NCBI GenBank assembly: GCA_030490835.1
Contig: CM059974.1
Coordinates: 4,967,501 to 5,031,500, forward strand
Length of the DNA: 64,000 nucleotides
Origin: Annona cherimola
Lineage: Eukaryota > Streptophyta > Magnoliopsida > Magnoliales > Annonaceae
Direction of reading: 5' to 3'
The position numbers and the translations under genes were made by a program. This document shows, one piece after another, positions 38,208-48,757 of this stretch (positions within the stretch are counted from its first letter, which is position 1; the number at the start of each line of letters is the position of its first letter). A model generated the notes under the pieces. It ran no database searches and had not been told where the DNA came from. It saw only the letters and a program-made list of their open reading frames with translations.

Positions 38208-39659
38208 TGCCTGCGCGCTACGCTCTCTGTTCCCGTATTTCTTCCCTCCTCTCTCTTTGGCACATAAGCAGCAAAACAGCTGAAACCGTCGGGGGCTGGT
38301 TTGCTTGCTGCCTGGCCTACGCTCACCTCATTCCTGTCTCTTCCCCGCCATGCCATTATGTAATGAATAATGATAATGTTTTTCAATCAACTTAAATAAA
38401 AATATAAAGAGAGGAGAAACCAAAGTTTATTTTTTATAATCTGGCCAGCCCAATGCATTTTAAATGACATTTTTTTGTCTATACTCTACCCAAAGTTAGC
38501 TAACCCGATTAATTTTGAAATGAACGCGAATCGAGGCAGTTTATGAATTGTCCTACCGCAAGAATCATCTCGTAAAGGTACCATCCTACCTTGTAATGGA
38601 AACTTTTTTTTTTTTTTTTTTTAAGCATGTGGATTAGCCTAGGATCTACCGACGGAAAAGATAGAAATCAAACCTTTAAACTTTTGGATATGTCAGGCAA
38701 TAAAAAAAAATATAAGTTAAAATTTTTCAATCTAAAATTTTTAACTCTCCATAATTACTTTATTTTTAATTATTTTTCATATTTTTGAATATACCTACTT
38801 TATTTTCTAATTAGTTTTACCTAATTATTCATATAAATAACATATCTATTTTATTTTTATTTTTTTTAATCCTTATCATTGCTTTTATCATATTGCATTA
38901 TTTTCTTTAAATTCAAAAAATTTTACACTGAAAACTCTTCATCAAAAACTTTCAAACACATCATTTATCCATTTACTGGCACTTAACTTGTCATCCATAA
39001 TTTGTGGTAAAGAGCATGATAGATAAACCTTTCTTTCTAATGACTTTTTTAAGCATGTACAAAGGAAAATGGTGAATGGAAAAAAAAAAAAGTTTTGGAA
39101 AAAGTAAGGAAAAATATGATATGGCATTAAGAATAAAGTTAAAATAAATAGAATAATATTAAAACGATCCAAAATAAAGGCAATCCGATAGAAAAAAGTG
39201 TTATTTATATAGAAAAATGTCAATGCTAGAGAAGATTTTTTTTTTCCTTTAATCGTGACGTATCAAACTATCTAGTGAAAAATACTAAAAAACGAAACAT
39301 GCATTTTTGTATAAAAAGAAATAATAATTAAAAACATATAGGCATTTTATACAAAAAGAAATAATCGTTAAAGATATACAAAGATGATTCAGTCGCTGAG
39401 TTTTAGTGTACCTGGTGCAAAACACATTTTATTTTTATTTTTTTAAAAAAAATTACACATTTATGTGAGCCCGAATGTATCATATATATAATTATATATT
39501 ATTCATGTTTGGGCTCACATATGAATTTCAAATAAACTTAAAAAAATATTAAAATAATGCATAAAAACCCTGGTGCACCGGACAACGGTCCAAAGACATA
39601 GGGCATTGTCTGCCATGAGATTAACACCTCGCTGGGTTACTTGGCACGTAGTGAAGGGT
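38208..39659. other. Intergenic region between RsmI and the PPR 5' fragment
   Basis: RsmI 5' flank to about 38.4 kb, a long T-run near 38605, then AT-rich DNA with two MITE family members (about 38700-38960 and a more decayed one at 39070-39240). At 39619-39693 a 33-bp unit with CTTGGCACGTAGTGAAGGGT is tandemly repeated exactly at the edge of the duplicated PPR sequence. No gene seen. Confidence 0.65.
38700..38960. mobile_element. Tourist-like MITE family member
   Basis: Reverse-orientation family blocks CCATAATTACTTTATTTTTA, TACCTACTTTATTTTCTAAT, TATTCATATAAATAACATAT and TTTTACACTGAAAACTCTTC are present in the family order. Termini are worn. Confidence 0.5.
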
Positions 39660-40413
39660 AATTTGGCGTCCCTTGGCACGTAGTGAAGGGTAGAGGGGTG
39701 TCTGTCCATGCAACGCAAATAACCACAAACCCTTGGGAGTGTACAACATTGCCAAAGCCGCAGCGGCTTTGAGTCTCTTCATCAGGCCCTTGTTCTTGGC
39801 CGCCTATCGAACCTCCTCGCTTCCTTCCCTGCGTGTTGCAGCAGCACCCGGAGTCCGCAGAGCAGATCTTGTTGCTTTCAAATATGAGAAGCCCCTGGCG
39901 CTTCTTCTATCTCCATCGTTCCTAACTAAAATGCTTCTCCACCGACTCCAAAATTCCAGCAATCGCCACCATCTCCCCTTCGTGCGTCTCCATCGCGCCT
40001 GCCCCGATCCCGCTATCCATCAAGAACTAATTCCTAAATGTACCTTGCCCGATCCTTGGATCGTCAAGCTTATTTCTGCCCTCTTCCTTCATTCTCCGCA
40101 TTCGCCCGCCCGCTCCGATTTTCTCAGCCGCGTGCTCTCTTCTACCATCGCCGGGGCCGTTGTCAAACGCTTGAGCGGCTGGAGCTCCAAGGCTGCTCTC
40201 GACTTCTTTGAATATACAAAATCAGATTGCGGTTTAAGCCATATTGCTGAAACTTACGGGTATTTGATAAAAGTCCTCTGTCGGACGGGTCTCCTCGGAG
40301 CAACAGAAGTAGTCTTAGAGTACATGAGGATTGACGGACACACAGCTGATGACTCTGCTATTGGGTTCTTTGTATCTGCCCATGCACAAGTAGGTAATTT
40401 TGATTCCGTCATA
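39660..40413 (+). repeat. PPR 5' block, inverted relative to 49912-50664
   Basis: Homologous to the promoter, leader and first 160-odd codons of the intact PPR gene, in opposite orientation. The left limit is where the match around AATTTGGCGTCCC ends. The right limit is a 3-base microhomology (TAA) with the sequence that begins the other PPR block. Confidence 0.88.
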
Positions 40414-40419
40414 ACATGA
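39931..40419 (+). pseudogene. Truncated 5' fragment of the PPR gene
   Basis: Starts at the ATG homologous to that of the intact gene (MLLHRLQNSSNRHH...) and runs 162 codons to a TGA created at the rearrangement junction: after GNFDSVIT the sequence jumps to DNA that normally lies downstream of the PPR gene. It keeps the 5' flank and ATG, so it may be transcribed, but has only the leader and the first one or two repeats. It differs from the intact gene at several residues (R to C, V to I, RC to GY, M to T, G to D), clearly more than the neighbouring pseudogene does, so it is either older or has escaped homogenisation. Confidence 0.88.
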
Positions 40420-40805
40420 AACCTTGAGTGGGATAATTTTGGTTCCTAGTAACATACATGATAATAAAACTAATGGATGGAATGAATTTCTGATAATCAC
40501 CTAGATCAGGCCCAACCATGACACATGCTCTGATTCATTTTGGTGCATCATGCACTATTCAAGTAATTCCTAATATGTAGAGACACAATAAACTTAAACC
40601 TATAAAGCTCCTCAAGCTGAAGAGCATAATAAAGATATGGCCAGCAACCACAGTTTTGAAATAGCCAAAATAATACATATATTATGTAATTGCTCATTCG
40701 GATCAGGTTCTCTTCTCATCTCCCGTCAGTTTTTTACTCGGCCACTTTAAAAACTTCCACTTTGGTCCAAATTGCTATCACCATGTTCTAGTGATTCTTG
40801 TTTTA

Positions 40806-41082
40806 GGGTGTGTTTGGGAAGTTACAAAACTTTTGGATGAAAAATTTTTGGTGTAAAAGTTTTTGAATTGGGAGAAAATAATATGATAGGATAAGAGTAA
40901 TGATGAAGAATAAAGAGAATAAAGATAAAATAAATAGGTTAGTTATATGGGTAATTGTGTATAAATGATTGAAAGGTAGGGTAGCTGTATAGAAAAATGT
41001 GAAAAAATAATTAAAAAATAGGGTAGTTGTAGAGAATGAAAAGTTTTGTATTAAAAAGTTTTTGCGATTAACAAACATGCCC
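40806..41082. mobile_element. Tourist-like MITE with TTA target duplication (duplicated with its host block)
   Basis: Ends GGGTGTGTTTG and CAAACATGCCC are inverted repeats flanked by TTA on both sides (40803-40805, 41083-41085). The interior carries the family blocks. The identical position in the other direct repeat (47870-48146) also has it, so it was present before the PPR block duplicated. Confidence 0.88.
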
Positions 41083-41693
41083 TTAGTTTCTTTAGCACCT
41101 TTTCCTGTAACTCAAGTTATGGACTAAACAAACTGCTATTTCAATGCTCTAGCCTGGGACAAGTCCTACTCTTATATCACATGAAAAAGCATATTAAAAA
41201 AAAACAAACAAACAAAATGAGTTCTGTTAATATCTTAAACCTGGAATTGTAAACAAATCACCAATCGATTCAGTCAAAACAATTTTTAAACTATACATGG
41301 CATCCAAATTAAACCGAACCAAGGCATGATTTCTATGTAACCTGTTTTCATTAAGAACGACAATGCAACAGATATCATTTACACATCACGACGGAAACCA
41401 AATGGTACAACTAATTGCAGTTGGATATAAGATGCAAAAATTGATAGAAAGACCTAAACTGCAGTTTCACCACGATCAACAGAATGAGAAGAAAAAAGAA
41501 AATCAACCAACGTTCAGGGAATAAAAAAGAATGAACTGTGCTTACACTGCCTGGACTTTATATGGACCTTGGTAGCATGACTTTTGTCCAGATGCATGAT
41601 TGATATCACTAAACAGCCTTGTGTCTCTATGTGCATCTTGGAGTTTATAAAAGGTCAATACTCCATACAACGCAAGTCAACCACTGTAGAAAA

Positions 41694-43330
41694 TTACACA
41701 ACAACTAGAATATCTGCATTTTTATTTAACGAATTAACTTCTCTTGAACAGGGTAAACTCAAATCTGCATCACTCGATGAGAGTTTTTTTACAATTTGAT
41801 CAGCCTCATTTGGCATACCTGCCTTAAGAAGCATTGATATCAAAGAGCTAACTGTTATGTTATCTACTGGACAGCCAATTGTTAGCATTCTATCAAAAAG
41901 GTCAATGGCTTCATGCATTCTCCCTTTCATGCAGTGTCCAATTATTAATATTGTAAATGTCAGCTTGTCAGGAAGGCAACCCTTTTCTTCCATTTCCTTC
42001 ACTATCACATTTGCCTCATCCACATTTCCAGATTTGCAAAATCCGTCAATGACAGGATTGTACATAAATGGTCGGGGTACAATGTCCCTCCTGCCCTTCA
42101 ATTTTATCAGCAGATCTCGTGCCTCACTCAATCTGTTCTCCTTGCACAGACCATTGATAACTGTAGCATATGTATAAACATTTGGTACGAGTTTTATTTC
42201 TTTCATCTCATTCCAGAGCTTCATTGCATCATCCAATTGTCCATTTCTGCAATGCCCGTCAATAAGAGAGGTAAAAGTCACTACATCAGGACAACAATCA
42301 TTCCTTGCCATCTTTTCCAATAACAGCAAAGCCGAGGCAATGTCGCCTGCCTTACCATATCCATTAATCAGCACATTGTATGTCACTAATGTAGGTCTTA
42401 TTCCAAACTTGCTAATCATTTCCTTGAAAACTGAAGATGCCTCTTCCATTTGGCCTGCCCTGCAATAACCTGCTATGATTCATGTGAATGTCACAACATC
42501 TGGAGCGCAAGCACCATTCAAAAGCATCTCATTCAGCAATTCACGATCTTTCCCCACCTTTTCACCCCAACACAATCCATTCTCGAGTGTGTTATATGTG
42601 ATAGTATCGGGGGAGCAACCAGAACTCTTCATTCCCTTGAAAAACACAAATGCCTCATCGACTTTTCCTAATCTGCACAATCCCTTTATCACAATATTGA
42701 AAGTGCAGGTATCTGGAACACAAAGTCCTGCTCTAAAGAATTGAACCGCATCTTCGATTCTTTCCTTCTTAACCATTAGATTCAGCAGATTATTATAAAC
42801 TACAGAATTCACCTGGCATTTGCATTCCTGAGCTTTAACAAGCAGTCTTATGGCGGAATCAAAATTACCTACTTGTGCATGGGCAGATACCAAGAACCCA
42901 ATAGCAGAGCCGTCAGCTGTGTGTCCGTCAATCCTCATGTACTCTAAGACTACTTCTGCTGCTCCAAGGAGACCCATCCGACAGAGGACTTTTATCAAAC
43001 ACCTGTAAGTTTCAGCAACGTGGCTCAAACCGCAATCCGATTTTGTATATTCAAAGAAGTCGAGAGCAGCCTTGGGGCTCCAGCCGCTCAAGCGTTTGAC
43101 AACGGCCCCGGCGATGGTAGAAGAGAGCACGCGGCTGAGGAAATCGGAGCGGGCGGGCGAATGCGGAGAATGAAGGAAGAGGGCAGAAACAAGCTTGACG
43201 ATCCAAGGATCGGGTAAGGTACGTTTGGGAATTAGTTCTTGATGGATAGCGGGATCGGGGCAGGCGCGATGGAGATGGACGAAGGGGAGATGGTGGCGAT
43301 TGCTGGAATTTTGGAGTCGGTGGAGAAGCA
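41694..43330 (-). pseudogene. PPR pseudogene: start codon lost, one premature stop
   Basis: Minus-strand copy of the intact PPR gene at 48758-50395. Two lesions inactivate it. The 5' breakpoint cuts the initiator, so ATG reads TTG after fusion to inverted RsmI DNA, and the new upstream frame meets a TGA before any ATG. A C-to-G change then turns TCA (Ser) into TGA at 42480-42482, in the repeat beginning VVTFTSII. Further changes are V to E in NTLVNGLC and A to D in EKVGKARELL. After the stop the frame reads to the normal end. Otherwise almost identical to the intact gene. Confidence 0.92.
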
Positions 43331-43817
43331 AAAGAGGCACTCTCAAACCACCAAACAAAGGGCGAGATCACACTGTTAATAGAAGGAAAGGAAAAATCTA
43401 TTTCTGAACTTCCATCAGAAATGCAACTTGAGAATGATCTGAGGCTTTTTGGTCGCCAATGGTCAGAGTCTTTCCATGGTAATTGAGATTCTCAGCACAT
43501 TGTGTAGTCCTATCATGTCTAGCAGTATAATTGGGTGTCCTTTGGTGCTGACATGCACGGCTTTAAATATTCAATGCTCTCTCAGGGACTTTATGTTGGT
43601 TCTTACTTCTGTACCAACCAATTTGATCTTGTCTTCTCTCTCTATGAGCGGATTGGCTCTCTTTTTGACAATAAGCTTTTATGGTTTGTAATTTACATAG
43701 GCAGTCAAATTGGTGTCTGAAGGAACGTCTGTGAAGAGAAAAGCAGTTTATGAACTTGCATTGAGGGTGTTTGGAAAGAAATTTGATGCCGAGGATTCTT
43801 CAAGTGGGATAAATTGA
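43325..43817 (+). pseudogene. RsmI 3' fragment (last two exons), frameshifted
   Basis: Reverse-orientation copy of 33442-33933: part of exon 8 (from NEAKEALS), the intron and exon 9 to the TGA. Exon 8 contains one extra T in the run after CTGAGGC (CTTTTTGG against CTTTTGG in the source), which shifts frame. There is no promoter, start or catalytic region, so it cannot make a methyltransferase. Confidence 0.9.
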
Positions 43818-45201
43818 CTGGTTAGTGAAGTTGAGCTTTAATACAGCTAGGATGGTTTTATATCTATATTGTATGCCAACGTGGTCCATTTTTATTACAT
43901 TTTGTTTTGGGCTTATGAGTTTCTTTTCATAGAAGTACCAACAGTTTCTGTTTTTTTTTTTTTTCTTATTTTTTATATTTCTCTGGAAACCACTGTACTT
44001 GTATTGGCTCAAAGCAACAGTAAATGGTGGGTGGTGGTATTTAATTTCTTAATAATATTTTAAATGCGTAACAGTCTAGTGTTACCGCAGATTCGGCGAG
44101 GAAAACGAGGGGGACAGAAAAAGGTAGAAGGGCAAAACCGAGGTCCGAGAAAAGTAAAGAGGGAAAAAAGGAATAAAAAGAAAAAAAAAAAAAACCGCTG
44201 ATTGCAGAGCTATGAAGATGTTGCAGCCATTACTTAGGCCATGTATTGAGCTACTTTTCAGTTTCGTTAGTTCTTGCAGTGAGCCACACATGAAGACGTT
44301 ACAGAGGCAGCGAGTTGCAGCCTTATGCGTACCATGTACAGATGCAGATCAACTACTACGCTCCCTTGCATTGAAACGTATTGTTGCAGCAGTGTCTCAT
44401 TCTACCGAGGATAGAAAGAGCATTTCATGAGTCGGCTTTCCATTCTTATTGGAAATTTCCAGGACGTTGAGATTGGTGCAGTGAGATAATGTTAGGGAGG
44501 ATTACCCTTTCTCCATGGTTATTTACTTATTTTTGACCTTTCACGCTTGCTGTATATGTTGCTGTCAATTTGTGAAGGTGGAAGAAGACAGTTGAACAAA
44601 ATCAACCAAGCCTTATTAAATTGACTACTGGCCAAATAAAGATGCTGCAAACTAGACTTTCTTTGGTAGGAAGAAGTATCATTTGATGTTTCCATATATA
44701 CACTGATGTAATTAGCTGTATTGCAAATTACGACAACAATCAAGCAGAGAAGAAACAGGGCTGACTAAATGCACCCGGGTGCATTCAATCTCAGTACACT
44801 CAGGAGCATTTCACCCATTTTTTATATATTTTTTAAATTTTTTTATACACTTGTTAATCTAAGTATATTTAACAAATATATTAGTTTTTACCATTTTTAG
44901 ATACTTTCAGATTTTTTTATTTTTTAAAATTAGTGCCATTTTTGTAATTCATAAATCATTGACATAACAAATGGGCCCTGAGGCAAACAGAGAAGGCACT
45001 GTCGGATAAGAGTAGTGGCATCGTTTCACTGTAGTTTGAACCCTGTTGATTGGGAAGTTCCTCATTCTCAGTACTTCGTGTGTTCAGGCCTTCCCTCGCA
45101 TGGATGTAGAATTGGATCCTTCTGAATACTTCGTCAATATATATTGGATTTACAAAAAAAAAAAAAGATATGAAAAACTACAGACATTTTTGAGCTCCAA
45201 G

Positions 45202-47182
45202 TTATTTAAGAACAACTGCAGAATTTCTTAGAGAAAGATATCTCTGAATGTAGTCATTTGGAAGCATTCTGATTCGTTTGAAGACCTCAACACTTGCATA
45301 CCGGATGTTAGTTCTTAGGTCAACGTAAGGTGCCTGCACAAACAAACATATTAATAAAAATAAGTCACCACCTAAGCACACAATTTTCTCCTTTATCTTT
45401 ATATCAATAGTCCCCTAGTTTTCCCTACTCTGGAAAATGCATGGCTGAATACTTCTATCATGTAAGAGAAATGTGATCAGTATATAACACAAATGTGAAA
45501 TCCTCACACTAAAATTTTAGTTGTGTAGGTTCTTATGTGTCCCACATTGCTACTGCTAACATCCGGAATTTATGCCTTTACCATCTTATTGCATATTACA
45601 TTTTTTTTTTTTTTGGATGGCATCTTATTGCATATTACATTTTTTTTTTTGGATGGAGCATATTTATAATACTCTATTAAGAGAGATGTGACACTACAAC
45701 AACCACAAACCCTTTTCTCCCTTCAGACAGAACTTGTCCTTCTAAAGTCTATGCCATAACACGTGTTTGTGTGTGATCCCATTGGACATTTGAATTTTTT
45801 TTTTTTTACATATCAATAACATAGATATACAATATATACTAATTAAATTCTTAGATACTAATAGTGAACATTGTTATATCAACTGAATTGTTTCATCAAA
45901 TAAGTGGGGACTGCTTACAAAGGTGATTTGATGCCTATGCTATTTTTGCTTCATGTTTTTTCCCTGTAAATTTGAATTTATGCCTTTAACATCAACAAAT
46001 TTACGCCTTTAACATCAACGTTATTGTCCAATGTAACAGGTATTTTCCATCAAATTTTCAATGCACATCCCTATTCCATCTTCAAATATCAATGCAACCA
46101 ACACTGGTCAAACTCTTGTAGAATATTCAAGTTACATAAACAAAATACTTATACAGCATTCTAATGGACTTCTGAAAGCAGTTGCATACCTCGAAACCAG
46201 TAATGTCACAGTACTTCTTTGACGGAAACATAGAGGGGGGTGATTCAATATTTACATCTGAAAAGGAAAGATCAGTTGGTAGTCACAATACATCCCTATG
46301 GAAGTTTCCATGTTCATTTTAAAAAACTGAATATCATCATAGCAATATATTTTAACAAAATAGATTTCATGACAAAATCTTTACATTAACAGAACCTTTA
46401 CATGAACCTTTGGAATTGGGATAGGGCATCATCCAACCAAAAAAATTATGAAATGATTCAGCAATCAACTAGTTCAAGCAAATCATAATTGTAAAAGGAC
46501 AAGGAGGATAACAGACAAGGAGAAAAGAGAATTCAGGCAGACATTTTGACAATTCTGACCGTTGATAACTAGAAGGGACTACAGTTGGACATTGGATGTT
46601 TGTCTCCTTCCCTCCTTGAACCATAGCTCTAGCATAATGCGATGTCTTTTTTCCCAAATGCACCAGTATGCATGTATGTACAAACAGAGACACTGCTCTG
46701 CTTTGATTGACACTTTGATTAATCACAAAATTCTTCTCAATTAAGTAAAATTATGAAATGCTTAAGTAATGAATATAGCGGGAAAAAACTTTGTAGAAAC
46801 AGAAGGATCTTGCAACTCACGAATTGCGGATGCAAGTAAAGGAGCTCACGAAACCATAAAAATGGCTCACGAATACAAAATGCAGTAGCACAATTGAAGT
46901 GCATGACGTAATAGTGATATCACTAATGTTCGCTGATGAATTGCCAGGGTTAAAATCTCAACTAAGGAAACATCAGATAAAAAGATAACCAAAAATCAGA
47001 AACATACAGTTCGGTTCATTTGCAGGATAATTCTGGTAGTTTTCAGCTTGAAGAATCTGCTTTAGATGTTTCCAATGCCTGCCTCTTGCATGCCCTTTTG
47101 GGTACTTATCTGGCAGTTGTATCCTCTTAAAGGAAAGAGTAGGAGGTAACAAAATATCAGAAGCTACAACCTCGGGCTCCAT
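45202..47182 (-). CDS. Second INO80C/Ies6-like gene (intact duplicate without the source promoter)
   Basis: Exons on minus are 47182-47008, 46257-46190 and 45333-45202. All splice dinucleotides, the ATG and the stop are conserved, and no frameshift or nonsense is visible. The predicted 124-aa protein differs from the 29790 gene at four residues: M to L in RIQMPDK, Y to F in SMYPSKK, R to K in EVFRRIR and A to S in LRNAAVV. The duplicated DNA starts inside the 5' UTR region, so the TATAAAT element and probable transcription start are missing; upstream now lies PPR 3' flank, with the PPR gene on the same strand about 1.6 kb away. Expression is therefore uncertain. It could be a young functional paralogue or a not-yet-decayed pseudogene. 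Confidence 0.75.
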
Positions 47183-48757
47183 TTCCACTGCAGCGTTAAA
47201 CAATAACACATCGGCTTCAGTGAACTGAAAAGAAATTAAAATGCTTGGAGGCGGTCTGTTAGCCTCCTCAACCTCAACTTGGCGAGACAGAAAAGGATGT
47301 CTGAGTGGGGAGAAGCGTGGAGGAGATCGAGCTTATCTTACTCTTAGCGGCTGGAAAAAATCCAACCTTCCGCCCACAGCAATCAATACCAAACGCCAAG
47401 AACAATAATAAAGAAACCAAAAACAGGGAAAGTAATAAATAAGAACCACACTACAATTATTTTTACTTTTGTGGGTAACATGAAACCTTGAGTGGGATAA
47501 TTTTGGTTCCTAGTAACAAACATGATAATAAAACTAATGGATGGAATGAATTTCTGATAATCACCTAGATCAGGCCCAACCATGACAAATGCACTGATTC
47601 ACTTTGGTGCATCATGTACTATTCAAGTAATTCCTAATATGTTGAGACACAATAAACTTAAACCTATAAAGCTCCTCAAGCTGAAGAGCATAATAAAGAT
47701 ATGGCCAGCAACCACAGTTTTGAAATAGCCAAAATAATACATATATTATGTAATTGCTCATTCGGATCAGGTTCTCTTCTCATCTCCCGTCGGTTTTTTA
47801 CTCAGCCACTTTAAAAACTTCCACTTTGGTCCAAATTGCTATCACCATGTTCTAGTGATTCTTGTTTTAGGGTGTGTTTGGGAAGCGACAAAACTTTTGG
47901 ATGAAAAATTTTTGGTGTAAAAGTTTTTGAATTGGGAGAAAATAATATGATAGGATAAGAGTAATGATGAAGAATAAAGAGAATAAAGATAAAATAAATA
48001 GGTTAGTTATATGGGTAATTGTGTATAAATGATTGAAAGGTAGGGTAGCTGTATAGAAAAATGTGAAAAAATAATTAAAAAATAGGGTAGTTGTAGAGAA
48101 TGAAAAGTTTTGTATTAAAAAGTTTTTGCGATTAACAAACATGCCCTTAGTTTCTTTAGCACCTTTTCCTGTAACTCAAGTTATGGACTAAACAAACTGC
48201 TATTTCAATGCTCTAGCCTGGGACAAGTCCTACTCTTATATCACATGAAAAAGCATATTAAAAAAAAACAAACAAACAAAATGAGTTCTGTTAATATCTT
48301 AAACCTGGAATTGTAAACAAATCACCAATCGATTCAGTCAAAACAATTTTTAAACTATACATGGCATCCAAATTAAACCGAACCAAGGCATGATTTCTAT
48401 GTAACCTGTTTTCATTAAGAACGACAATGCAACAGATATCATTTACACATCACGACGGAAACCAAATGGTACAACTAATTGCAGTTGGATATAAGATGCA
48501 AAAATTGATAGAAAGACCTAAACTGCAGTTTCACCACGATCAACAGAATGAGAAGAAAAAAGAAAATCAACCAACGTTCAGGGAATAAAAAAGAATGAAC
48601 TGTGCTTACACTGCCTGGACTTTATATGGACCTTGGTAGCATGACTTTTGTCCAGATGCATGATTGATATCACTAAACAGCCTTGTGTCTCTATGTGCAT
48701 CTTGGAGTTTATAAAAGGTCAATACTCCATACAACGCAAGTCAACCACTGTAGAAAA
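47183..48757. other. Region between INO80C copy and intact PPR gene
   Basis: The rest of the inverted arm to 47443, about 32 bases of unmatched junction sequence, then the PPR 3' flank of the second direct repeat with its MITE (47870-48146). Nothing else recognisable. Confidence 0.7.

Larger units (their letters stand above)
40412..43330. repeat. Direct repeat, copy 1 (PPR body plus its 3' flank)
   Basis: Nearly identical to 47476-50394 in the same orientation. It begins with TAACATGAAACCTTGAG in both copies. It ends at GAAGCA (43325-43330), a 6-base microhomology with the adjoining RsmI-derived sequence. Differences are scattered single bases. Confidence 0.92.
43325..47443 (-). repeat. Right arm of inverted segmental duplication (derived copy)
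   Basis: Inverse copy of 29529-33933, lacking the MITE of the left arm. It carries many single-base and small indel differences, more than separate the two PPR direct repeats. A 23-bp tandem duplication containing CCTTTAACATCAAC (about 45983-46020) is specific to this arm. Beyond 47443 come about 32 unmatched bases, then the second PPR block. Confidence 0.9.

Noticed and set aside
41857..42177. 106-codon + strand open frames opposite the PPR genes (also 48921-49241)
   Set aside because: Antisense shadows of the PPR coding sequence, kept open by its codon pattern.
43331..43358. New in-frame start codon captured from antisense RsmI for the PPR pseudogene
   Set aside because: The apparent first Met is a TTG, and a TGA lies in frame just upstream. 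No ATG is available.
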